A stretch of DNA of 15,525 nt from Rikenellaceae bacterium (GTDB lineage Bacteria > Bacteroidota > Bacteroidia > Bacteroidales > UBA932), in the NCBI GenBank assembly GCA_003513895.1, contig DOSU01000128.1:1-15525 (forward strand), given 5' to 3'. The notes below the pieces were generated by a model. It made no database searches and had not been told where the DNA came from. It worked only from the letters and a program-made list of their open reading frames with translations. Shown one piece after another: positions 1-7,870 of the stretch; position 1 is the first letter of the stretch, and every line of letters starts with the position of its first letter. A program made the position numbers and the translations under genes.

Positions 1-38
1 GGCCTCGAAAAGCCCAAAAATTAAACTAAACTAAAAAA
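1..38. other. Short non-coding edge downstream of the protease operon
   Basis: These 38 bases follow the stop codon of the last operon gene when read on the minus strand. They contain a run of T on that strand and, at the very edge, a possible 3-bp GGC/GCC stem. That is too weak to call a terminator, and the window ends before any longer stem could be seen. No gene is visible here. Confidence 0.5.
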
Positions 39-2738
39 TTATTCTTTGGTACCTTTATCTATAACTTGTATCAGATAATTGATCTGATTTTTTGTTAAAT
101 CATCTTTTGCTCTTCTTGATGCTTTTACCAATTGCTTTCTCAGTGCAAGAAGGTGCTTGTAAAAAACAGGCGACATATCCTGATTTGTGAGATACTTGAT
201 GGTTGTAAGCACTTCAAATGAAGAACTGGGGGCAATGTCAAATTTTGAACTACTATTTTGTGCAAGTGCATCACTTGTGCTTGAAAACAGAGCATCTGCC
301 GGTTCTGTTACAATTTGATGCGGATAGCATCTCGCCATTAAATTCTGATAAGAATAAGGGCTATCGGTTTCTACCAGCTGGAATGTTTTCGCATTAGCAG
401 CTCTTGCTTTTTCTACCACAGGAAGTGAAGAGTTGTTTAGAAGCAGTTGTGTTGTAGCAAATAGCGCCGCTTTCTGTGTTTTGCTTGGCACATTACCTTT
501 GCTTATGTTTTTTAAGGCAAAATGCAACATATCACCAACCATTTCATCAACTGTATAAGGTGCCTCACCCACTTCTCCGGAAGGGTATAATTGCCTTTTT
601 TGCTGAGCAAACGCCACAATGGCTATACGCTGCAGAGATAATGATACCAGATTATTGGCAAAATAGGTAGAAAGGGATGCGTTCATTCCTGACATTTGAA
701 GCAACTCCTTATTATCCAGCCAATCCAGATTATCTGCCTGCTCCAGCATGTACATTAGAGTCTCTTTCTGAACCTTGCTACTTACAGGTACATATGAAGG
801 TGCAGGATCACCTTCGTAACGAGGGTTAATCTCTATACCACCAATATTAACCATAAGACTTCTGTAGTAGTCGTACAACTTGAGAAATATAAAGTCAACA
901 AAAAGTTCGCGGTAAGATTCATCTACATTGTCTTTATTTACCCAATCCGTTGCATTTAAGCTGATATACTTCAAGGTCTCTACTCCGTTGCGAGTAGCGG
1001 CAATCTTGTCGTCGCCAAGGTCTTCTGCAACAGAACGAGGGTCAAAAAAGGCTGACCAGTTTTGCTGTTTCCCGTAAAGGAATCTTCTGTCGTTTGCTTT
1101 CTGCTCTATCTTTTTGTCAAGAGATTCTTTCTCGCTTACACCTTCAGGATATAGCCTGTATAGCCAGTCAATTGCGTACAAATCATAGACGCCCAGACGA
1201 TCTGCTGTTAGCTTAACCCCTTTCTCAATATCTCCGGGACGAGCTACATAGTTGTATTTAATCTGGTCCATTACACTGGAAGTAATACCCTCTCTGGCTG
1301 TAAATGCAGGAGAGCGAAGTGAATCGGTATTCATCCAGGACGATGCTGCGAAGTTGGCGGTTAGACCAAGGCAGAAACCTGTTTCTCTGGTAGTGGCCAA
1401 CTCAATCGCATCACACATTAGATAGTCCGGCAGTTCGTAAGACCTTACGCCGGGCTCAACCTCTGCTGTCTGGTATAGTCTTTCTCTCTGAAGAGTAATA
1501 GGAGCGTCCCGGAAAAATAGAATAGAGGTGCTTAGAATCTCTCCTGTACGAGGGTCGGTGTTTATTTGTCTTCCAATGTTTCGCGATGGTATTTGCGCAT
1601 ATCTTACAACATTGTATGAGATATTTGCGGCATCAAAAAGCGAATCTTTCGCAGCCGAAGGATAATCATAAACCTCAATCACTTCTTTAAAGCCGGCACT
1701 TTCAAAAGCTTTATTCCATTTGAGAACACCTTTTTTAACAGCTGCTCTCCACGAAGGGGTAAAGAGAGTATCTATATAAAAGACAATGGGCTTAACCGGT
1801 TTGCTTAGTTCCCCGTTAAAGTACGCCTCCCTGTTCGCTGGTTCAATGCGCCACCTGTTGGCAAAATATTCGCTTTCAACCCCCTGCTTTTCACTGCTGA
1901 AACGCTGAAAGTTAGTTACATCTGTTCCAATGCGATAATCTGCCTCTCTTGGATTAAATGGCTCTTCGGGAAGCTTGGAAATGGTAGTTTTAAGTTCTGC
2001 CGTAAGATATTCACTGCCACCAGATTCCATTCCCATGAAAAAGGTTTTAAATGTGTAAGTCATGTCGCTCACAATTGAGACATTATCTTTATATGCAGCA
2101 ACATCTTTAAGTGAAGAGAGCTCCTTGCTAAAGCTGGATACCTTCTGGATAAACCCGCCAAAAGAGCTGGCGTTGAGCGTTCCAATATATTTGTTGCCGC
2201 TCACGAAAAAAGAGGTGGCCTCAAAGACTACCGAAGTGCTATCCAAATTCCACGCAACAATGGGGGTTGAGTTTATTATTGGCGGAATAGAACTCTCTCT
2301 GAGAGCCACCTCAATTCCTTTATCGTTTCCGTTTGTAAGCTGGGGTGGGTTAACTGATCTTATCTGCACAAGTGAATCTGTCTTTGAGAAGGTAATGTGC
2401 AGAGGCCGGGCAGTTCGTTGTCCTGCATAGCTTAGGCCCATATTGCTTACATTCTCTATTACAGAACTCATTAAAAAGCTTTCGCCCATAAGGTTCACGG
2501 GGACTTCCAGATAGAGCTTGCTCTTTATTTTATGAAGGGTCATAATCCCCTTACTGGTTTTTACATCTTTTTTATTTTCGAAGAGCTTTTCGTAGGGACT
2601 TTTAGTAATCTTGACTGTGTCGGTCTTCTCCTTTTTTGCATTCTGCTTTGCTTTTTGTGCAAATATTTGGGGATTCCCCGCCAGCATAAGAGCGCAGGTC
2701 AAAGTAATAGCCGCAATAAATCTATTTGTGATTTTCAT
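39..2738 (-). CDS. Metzincin-like DUF5118/DUF5117/DUF4953 protein with a destroyed zinc site (putative pseudoprotease)
   Basis: 899 residues, exported: basic N-terminus, hydrophobic stretch, likely signal peptidase I cleavage after IFA near residue 27, then a Lys-rich linker. The domain order matches its upstream neighbour: DUF5118 about 46-95, DUF5117 about 103-300 ending in NRWRIEP, a metzincin-like core starting at FYIDTLFTPSW (320-330), then the DUF4953 C-terminal half. Where the family has HExxHxxGxxH, this protein reads RETGFCLGLTA at 451-461, so all three His ligands are replaced (R451, F455, A461). The general-base Glu (E452), the Gly (G458), the following DSLRSP, and the Met-turn SSVMD (M490) are kept. 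The reading frame is uninterrupted over 899 codons, which argues for a selected protein rather than decay. It is last in the operon, 2 nt after the stop of its intact paralog. Inferred role: partner, inhibitor or substrate-binding subunit of that paralog. Family assignment is firm; lack of catalysis is inferred from the missing ligands. Confidence 0.9.
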   Translation of the reverse strand: MKITNRFIAAITLTCALMLAGNPQIFAQKAKQNAKKEKTDTVKITKSPYEKLFENKKDVKTSKGIMTLHKIKSKLYLEVPVNLMGESFLMSSVIENVSNMGLSYAGQRTARPLHITFSKTDSLVQIRSVNPPQLTNGNDKGIEVALRESSIPPIINSTPIVAWNLDSTSVVFEATSFFVSGNKYIGTLNASSFGGFIQKVSSFSKELSSLKDVAAYKDNVSIVSDMTYTFKTFFMGMESGGSEYLTAELKTTISKLPEEPFNPREADYRIGTDVTNFQRFSSEKQGVESEYFANRWRIEPANREAYFNGELSKPVKPIVFYIDTLFTPSWRAAVKKGVLKWNKAFESAGFKEVIEVYDYPSAAKDSLFDAANISYNVVRYAQIPSRNIGRQINTDPRTGEILSTSILFFRDAPITLQRERLYQTAEVEPGVRSYELPDYLMCDAIELATTRETGFCLGLTANFAASSWMNTDSLRSPAFTAREGITSSVMDQIKYNYVARPGDIEKGVKLTADRLGVYDLYAIDWLYRLYPEGVSEKESLDKKIEQKANDRRFLYGKQQNWSAFFDPRSVAEDLGDDKIAATRNGVETLKYISLNATDWVNKDNVDESYRELFVDFIFLKLYDYYRSLMVNIGGIEINPRYEGDPAPSYVPVSSKVQKETLMYMLEQADNLDWLDNKELLQMSGMNASLSTYFANNLVSLSLQRIAIVAFAQQKRQLYPSGEVGEAPYTVDEMVGDMLHFALKNISKGNVPSKTQKAALFATTQLLLNNSSLPVVEKARAANAKTFQLVETDSPYSYQNLMARCYPHQIVTEPADALFSSTSDALAQNSSSKFDIAPSSSFEVLTTIKYLTNQDMSPVFYKHLLALRKQLVKASRRAKDDLTKNQINYLIQVIDKGTKE

Positions 2739-2740
2739 AT

Positions 2741-5323
2741 TTAGTCAATGTTCAATTCGGCGTTTAACTTTTTAAGCAGGAGTTCATAGTGCATTTTATC
2801 CTCCTCGCTTATACTGGCTCTTTTCATAGATTCCAGAATCTTTTTTGTTTTTACAACATATTGATAGCTGTTGCTTTCCGGATTAAATAAAAGGTTGAAC
2901 TTGGTAGATGGAACACCATATCCTGCAACTGGTACAAATTCCATTGCACGAGTAGTTTGAAGTTGGGTTGTAAATCTGCCGTTATAGTCCTCTTTTGAGA
3001 GTATGTCATATAACGACATAACTCCTTCGCCCTCATTTATGCCTCTGCCCGATACCATTTTGGCTACGTTACTGCTTCTAAGTACAAACGTTAAATATTG
3101 TGTCTGCAGGAACTTCTGAACCGGCGTAAGCTTTGCTTTATTAACTGCAGGCTCCCATACAAACTGGAATACATCATCTGATACCTCAAAAAAGTCATAT
3201 GGATCCTCGGCAATAGATGCAGATAGATGCACTTTATTTGGTGCTGCAACAATTGCCTCAGCAAGAATTCTTTGCAGCAGGTTTTTTGCAGAGCCTATAA
3301 TGCTCATATTTTTGAGAAGAGTAGGTTCTTCAAACCACTCCAGGTCAATAATCTGGTTCATCACAAACTTAAGGGCTGCTCTCTGTTTTTCACTCTCTAC
3401 ACTTTGAAATGGCACCATGTTATCTGCTACAAGAACTTCGTTGAGATATACGCCTCCTAACCAGGCATATACGTGGTTGATGTAGCGAATATACTGATAT
3501 ACAATCTGTTCGTATATTGCTGTTCTGTATGATAAATCATCGTCTTCTAAGGCTACCCATGAATTTAGATTTGCCATCAGGTATTTTAGATTTGCTATAC
3601 CATATTCAGATGCTTTTATAGCATCGTCGCCAAGGTCTTCGGTTTGCGAGCGGGGGTCAAGGGGATAAGAGAGTTGTTTCCCATAACGGTAAACCGGCTC
3701 CTTAATGGCTTCGCTCACCATCTTTGTTAGAATTTCCTTCTCCTGAACGGATGTTTTTGCATCCGGGTAATATTTATAGTTCCATTTTATCAGGAAACGA
3801 TCATATTCGCCAAATCTTGGAGGTGTAATTTTAACACCTTTTGCATGGTCACCTGGCTGTGCTACGTAATTGAACCTTGCATAGTCCATGATTGAGGTAG
3901 TTGTTCCAGTTGTGTTTGTGTAAGAAGGAGACCTTAGAGAGTCGACCGGTATTGCATTTGAAGCACTCATATTATGCATAAAGCCCAGACAGTGCCCTAC
4001 TTCGTGAGCAGTAACATATCTTAAACCATCATACATTATATCGTTTGGAATATTTTTAGTGCGGATACGCTCATTGGCTGGAGAAATCTGAACAAACATC
4101 CAGTTATTTAGGAGCTTTATCATATCGTGATAGATATAAACAGATGCGTTGATTATCTCGCCTGATCGTGGGTCCACCCAAGATGGGCCCATTGCGTTTT
4201 GGATTCCAATAGGGGCATATCTTACACATGAATACTTAACATTTTCCGGGTCAAATTCAGGGTCATTCAAGGGGTAGTCAAGTGCCTTTATAGCATTGCT
4301 GAAACCAATCTCTTCAAATAGCTCTCCCCACTGTTCTACTCCCTCTTTTATATGGGATCTCCATTGTTCAGGGAAGTTAGGGTCTATATAGAATATTATG
4401 GGTTTTACCGGATCTGACAGCTTACCAGACTTATATGCTTCAGTATCCTTTGGTTCAAGATTCCAGCGGTTTGCATAATTAATTGTTCTTGATGCTTGTT
4501 CATGTTCTCCAAACAGGAATTTACCGGTATTGAATACTGCTACCCGGTAATCGTGCATTCGCGGACGGGCCGGCACCTCAGATAAAAGAACGATAGATCT
4601 GGATACCTCTGCAGTAAAAGGTTGATCCTTCACTATCGTTTTATTTGTTCTTTGATCGGTTAAAGTATAATTGTAGCTTAACGTGCTGGTTACAACAATA
4701 TTATCGCTAAATGCCTTAATATCTCCCAGGTATGATTTATCCTGCTGAAAGCTTTCTGCACGCTTTAGCCCGTAAAACATTGTGTACTGGCTGTAGATAT
4801 CGAATGGAGTAAGATCTTTGTTATCTCCAACAAAGAAACTTGTCATATCTACAACTACAGCTGAGCTGTCCTTATTATAGGCTTCGATTTTCATACTCTT
4901 CATAATTGAACCTATATTACTTTTTTCTATGGCTTTAGCTATGTTAGAGCCAAGATTGTCTGTAACAACATCGGTGCTGATTCTTCGCAGCTGTACATTT
5001 TCTCCGGAGTTGGTAAATGTAATATGGATAGGTTCTGGTTTAGCGCCCACAATTCCATTGCCATTGTCGCTGGTTCGTTTAACCGTGGAAGCGATGAGCA
5101 TCTCTCGTCCCATCATCTTTAGAGGGATTTCAAAATAGATCTTCTGTTTCATCTTTCGAAGGATAAACATTCCTTTGGCGCTTTCGTGCTTCCCTTTAAA
5201 GAGCTTGTCGTATGATACAACAGAATCTTTGGGCTGAGTCACCTTTTTAGTAGTGTCCTGCGGACTTGCAATTGCCAAAACAGATAGCAAGATGGAGGCA
5301 CTAAGAGCAATTAATCGTTTCAT
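2741..5323 (-). CDS. Zinc-dependent metalloprotease, DUF5118/DUF5117/DUF4953 family, intact metzincin site
   Basis: 860 residues with a signal peptide ending near residue 20 (SVLAIAS) and no lipobox, so probably periplasmic or secreted. Domains: DUF5118 about 36-83, DUF5117 about 92-290, then a metzincin-type core and the DUF4953 C-terminal part about 430-750. The zinc site is complete: HEVGHCLGFMH at 440-450 gives ligands H440, H444 and H450 and base E441. The family block NMSAS...DSLRSP and the Met-turn TSIMDYARFNYVAQPGD (M479) follow. These are hallmarks of the Bacteroidota 'zinc-dependent metalloprotease' family; its physiological substrate is unknown to me. It lies 45 bp after the PKD-like lipoprotein gene and 2 bp before its zinc-less paralog. 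The start ATG is preceded by an A-rich stretch, not a Shine-Dalgarno. In this operon it probably cuts proteins or peptides captured at the cell surface. Confidence 0.93.
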   Translation of the reverse strand: MKRLIALSASILLSVLAIASPQDTTKKVTQPKDSVVSYDKLFKGKHESAKGMFILRKMKQKIYFEIPLKMMGREMLIASTVKRTSDNGNGIVGAKPEPIHITFTNSGENVQLRRISTDVVTDNLGSNIAKAIEKSNIGSIMKSMKIEAYNKDSSAVVVDMTSFFVGDNKDLTPFDIYSQYTMFYGLKRAESFQQDKSYLGDIKAFSDNIVVTSTLSYNYTLTDQRTNKTIVKDQPFTAEVSRSIVLLSEVPARPRMHDYRVAVFNTGKFLFGEHEQASRTINYANRWNLEPKDTEAYKSGKLSDPVKPIIFYIDPNFPEQWRSHIKEGVEQWGELFEEIGFSNAIKALDYPLNDPEFDPENVKYSCVRYAPIGIQNAMGPSWVDPRSGEIINASVYIYHDMIKLLNNWMFVQISPANERIRTKNIPNDIMYDGLRYVTAHEVGHCLGFMHNMSASNAIPVDSLRSPSYTNTTGTTTSIMDYARFNYVAQPGDHAKGVKITPPRFGEYDRFLIKWNYKYYPDAKTSVQEKEILTKMVSEAIKEPVYRYGKQLSYPLDPRSQTEDLGDDAIKASEYGIANLKYLMANLNSWVALEDDDLSYRTAIYEQIVYQYIRYINHVYAWLGGVYLNEVLVADNMVPFQSVESEKQRAALKFVMNQIIDLEWFEEPTLLKNMSIIGSAKNLLQRILAEAIVAAPNKVHLSASIAEDPYDFFEVSDDVFQFVWEPAVNKAKLTPVQKFLQTQYLTFVLRSSNVAKMVSGRGINEGEGVMSLYDILSKEDYNGRFTTQLQTTRAMEFVPVAGYGVPSTKFNLLFNPESNSYQYVVKTKKILESMKRASISEEDKMHYELLLKKLNAELNID

Positions 5324-5337
5324 TTATACTTTTTAAT
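5323..5337 (-). promoter_or_regulatory. A-rich 15-mer at the protease start codon, shared with the DUF4843 gene
   Basis: On the minus strand ATTAAAAAGTATAAA runs directly into the start codon of the intact protease; its last A is the A of the ATG. The same 15-mer ends two bases before the start codon of the DUF4843 lipoprotein gene (7853-7867). Bacteroidota genes often lack a Shine-Dalgarno and start after A-rich leaders, so this is most simply a translation-initiation context. The exact 15-base match is more than expected by chance, but a regulatory function is only a guess. Confidence 0.3.
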
Positions 5338-5368
5338 AAATTATTCTTTTACACTGTGTTCTGAACTG

Positions 5369-6970
5369 TTATTGTCCCTGGAAGGTAAAGTCCAGAATTC
5401 TTCCAAAACCGGTGTATTTTAATGTTTGTGTGACGTTAAGGGTTCCTGTTGCGGTGTTGCTTTGAGGGATAACCTCAATAGTTCCCTGGGTAGTTCCCTG
5501 GTTTATCGCCAGCACTATGGCTTTTGTGTTCAAGGCCAGAGGAGCTTCATAAATTGGCCCTTCTTCTGTATTAAAGTCTTCTTGTTTAAGACTGAAACGC
5601 CCCTGAACATACAATTTTGCTTTTGCAATACTTCCTGTAGTTGAAGTGTAGACCTCCTGGTATGACACAACTCCGCCACCAAAATTTACTGCATATACTT
5701 TGCTTGGCGTTGCAACAAACATTACCGGATCAAACATATTGAAAAACACCGATACTGCACTATTGATTATTGGGGTAAGTTCCACCGGCATTTCCACCTT
5801 AAGCTTTGGTGAAGAGGGCGTTTGATTCCAATTGGCATCTGTGTAACTAAATGATATTGCAAATATTTCGTAATTGCCTGTGCTTTTGTTTTTCATCAGC
5901 ATGGTTGCTGTAACTCCATCTATGGAGACATCTCCGGCAATTGCGGTTCTCTGTGGAATATTCTGAGGATCGAAAACTCCCTGGTTTGTATACGCACCAC
6001 CTGTAGCCGGAGTTGTAAAGGTCATAGCCACATTGTAAAATTTGCCTGCCTCTGCGTTATACCACAAGGCGTATGGACCGCTTCCGTTTGAGTTATCTGC
6101 TATTACTATGCCGTTATCTGCACTCTGCACACCAGATACAGGCATCATAAATGCTGTAATCATCTGATTAGTGCCGGTCAAATATGGGACATTATTGTTT
6201 AGCAGAACCCAATACCCATTATTTATGGTTGTAAAACCATATGGGTTGAAACTACCATCTCTTGCAGGGAAGATCTGATCGGCAGTTTTATATACCGAAT
6301 AGTCTTCACAGTTAATCATATTGATATTCTTATCTTCATAAATGGTTGTTATGAGATTCTTGGTGAGAAGAGCAGAAGGCTTGTGCAATGCATACTCAAT
6401 GCTCTTTATCAATGAGGGGCTCGCCTGTCCTGTTGCTGTCTTCCAGATGTTGTACATGACTCTCTTTCCCTTATCATAAGCTGTCGTTAGACTGTTGTCC
6501 ATGATTAGGTTGATGTCCGATGTCTGGCCGTCCTTTGTATCGGCAACCACAATTCCCTCTCTGAAAGCGCTGCTTACGTATAAAGGCCAGGCTTTCTGAT
6601 ATTCGAGGCCATGACTTTCGTCACGAACAGTAAAGAGAAGCGTGTAGGCCGCAGGAAGTATATGGTTAGTAATTACTGTGTCAAGCTCCCTTTTATTGCC
6701 TATAACAACCATGTCGACATTACCCGGGGTCTTGTTTATCTCCCATTTATAGGTTACCCCGTTTGGATTTGTCACATTTCCCATCTTGACAGTGGGTTCA
6801 AAATTAATCTCTCCCAGATAGTCTACCCTAAGAATACTGGGCATGTTATTAGATTCAATTACTATTCCGTCAATCTTTGAGACATCCAGATTAGATTTAT
6901 CCTGAAAACAGCTGCTTGTAACTAATAGTATAAGCAGAAATGATAAGATTTTATTTATTGTATTTTTCAT
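5369..6970 (-). CDS. PKD-like family surface lipoprotein of a SusCD operon
   Basis: 533 residues. The N-terminus is a lipoprotein signal with lipobox LVTSSC, so C21 is the lipidated residue. The mature start CFQDKSNLD has acidic residues close to the Cys, compatible with export to the outer leaflet of the outer membrane, though it is not a perfect export signal. Residues about 29-130 resemble the immunoglobulin-like PKD fold of the 'PKD-like family lipoprotein' group (YKWEI...; AYTLLFTVRDESHG). The rest is beta-rich with repeated GIVVADN / GVVSY segments that could form a propeller-like or multi-blade region. It starts 11 bp after the DUF4843 gene and precedes the protease pair. Such proteins commonly sit with SusCD and DUF4843, and are presumed to be surface binding proteins for the transported ligand. 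No catalytic motif is visible. Confidence 0.82.
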   Translation of the reverse strand: MKNTINKILSFLLILLVTSSCFQDKSNLDVSKIDGIVIESNNMPSILRVDYLGEINFEPTVKMGNVTNPNGVTYKWEINKTPGNVDMVVIGNKRELDTVITNHILPAAYTLLFTVRDESHGLEYQKAWPLYVSSAFREGIVVADTKDGQTSDINLIMDNSLTTAYDKGKRVMYNIWKTATGQASPSLIKSIEYALHKPSALLTKNLITTIYEDKNINMINCEDYSVYKTADQIFPARDGSFNPYGFTTINNGYWVLLNNNVPYLTGTNQMITAFMMPVSGVQSADNGIVIADNSNGSGPYALWYNAEAGKFYNVAMTFTTPATGGAYTNQGVFDPQNIPQRTAIAGDVSIDGVTATMLMKNKSTGNYEIFAISFSYTDANWNQTPSSPKLKVEMPVELTPIINSAVSVFFNMFDPVMFVATPSKVYAVNFGGGVVSYQEVYTSTTGSIAKAKLYVQGRFSLKQEDFNTEEGPIYEAPLALNTKAIVLAINQGTTQGTIEVIPQSNTATGTLNVTQTLKYTGFGRILDFTFQGQ

Positions 6971-6981
6971 TCTTGCAAAGT

Positions 6982-7851
6982 TTAAAGATTTGGATTGTAT
7001 ACAGCTCCGTTTATTCTGGCTTGGATATCAATACCTTTGCCGTCGCCGCTGCTATGCTTAAGTCTTGCCCCTCCGTTGGCCTCTGCATAATCATCGAGGT
7101 ACTTCTGGAGTTTACGAGCATACAAGTCTGTATAATAAGCCCCTAACAGAGTAGTTGTCCCGGTTCCCGGATCTTCAAACGAATTTGAATACCTGGGCCA
7201 ATAGTTCACCGGCCATCCCAATGCATCCAAAACTGCCTTGTGGGCAATAGGACTATAGTATGAAACAGACGTGCTAAGTTTTGTAAGAGGGGATAATATT
7301 ATCATGTTGTATGTTCTTGTGTAGAAACTAGACATAGGGAACATAGGTAGCATATTGCTCCAGTTTAACACACCCTTACTGTACTCATTGGAACCCACTT
7401 TAAAATCATCGGAATCTTTAAGTTCGAAAGAAACCTTTACAGACAAATTATCAAGTGCATTGTCTCTGCTTAATACAAAGCGAACATAACCGTACTGCTT
7501 GCCAGCGGGTATTTTTGCTTCTGTTATCTGGAACTGAGAAGAAAGGGCTGTGGTCTTTTCCGCATCAATTCTGTAGTTTACAGTTCTATCCTTGTCCATT
7601 GCTATACCAGACACCTTTACAGGAAAATCAATTGTGTAGGTATCTTGGGTAAGAGGAATGTTCAGGAAGGATTCATTAACATAGTATGTTTTATCCCCCG
7701 AATTGTAGCCCTTATAAATTGCCGCATCTCCTGCTCCCGGGAATACAACTCCGGGCGAATTAACGTCAAAAGTCTGAATGTCATCTTTCTGGCATCCTGC
7801 GACAGCAAGGAAACCAATAGCCAGAATAAGATATATTTTTATGTTTTTCAT
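6982..7851 (-). CDS. DUF4843 domain surface lipoprotein
   Basis: I place the start at the ATG at 7851, giving 289 residues, because the lipoprotein signal MKNIKIYLILAIGFLAVAGC begins exactly there. An in-frame ATG 23 codons upstream (7920) would overlap the SusD gene and add a charged extension before the signal. C20 is the lipidated Cys. It is followed by QKDD, a strong match to the Bacteroidota lipoprotein export signal (the Capnocytophaga consensus is QKDDE), so the protein should be on the cell surface. The body matches DUF4843, a beta-rich family seen beside SusCD and PKD-like lipoproteins (FPVKVSGIAMDKDRTVNYRI; FVLSRD; VSFELKDSDDF). It starts 19 bp after susD. Likely role: accessory surface binding protein of the transporter. 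No enzymatic signature is visible. Confidence 0.85.
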   Translation of the reverse strand: MKNIKIYLILAIGFLAVAGCQKDDIQTFDVNSPGVVFPGAGDAAIYKGYNSGDKTYYVNESFLNIPLTQDTYTIDFPVKVSGIAMDKDRTVNYRIDAEKTTALSSQFQITEAKIPAGKQYGYVRFVLSRDNALDNLSVKVSFELKDSDDFKVGSNEYSKGVLNWSNMLPMFPMSSFYTRTYNMIILSPLTKLSTSVSYYSPIAHKAVLDALGWPVNYWPRYSNSFEDPGTGTTTLLGAYYTDLYARKLQKYLDDYAEANGGARLKHSSGDGKGIDIQARINGAVYNPNL

Positions 7852-7852
7852 T

Positions 7853-7867
7853 TTTATACTTTTTAAT
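7853..7867 (-). promoter_or_regulatory. A-rich 15-mer before the DUF4843 gene, same as before the protease
   Basis: Minus-strand ATTAAAAAGTATAAA ends two bases before the ATG of the DUF4843 lipoprotein. It is identical over 15 bases to the sequence at the start of the intact protease gene (5323-5337). It fits a translation leader without a Shine-Dalgarno. The other operon starts I compared (susC, susD, PKD-like, second protease) do not have it. Confidence 0.3.
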
Positions 7868-7870
7868 CTG

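Noticed and set aside
1..20. Hairpin terminator after the second protease
   Set aside because: Only a 3-bp stem is visible at the window edge.
1356..1388. Loss of the zinc motif as a frameshift or base-call error
   Set aside because: Flanking family motifs stay in frame on both sides, and each His replacement needs two or three base changes.
2062..2430. 122-codon open frame on the plus strand opposite the second protease
   Set aside because: Antisense to a well-supported coding region; no domain, promoter or signal peptide seen.
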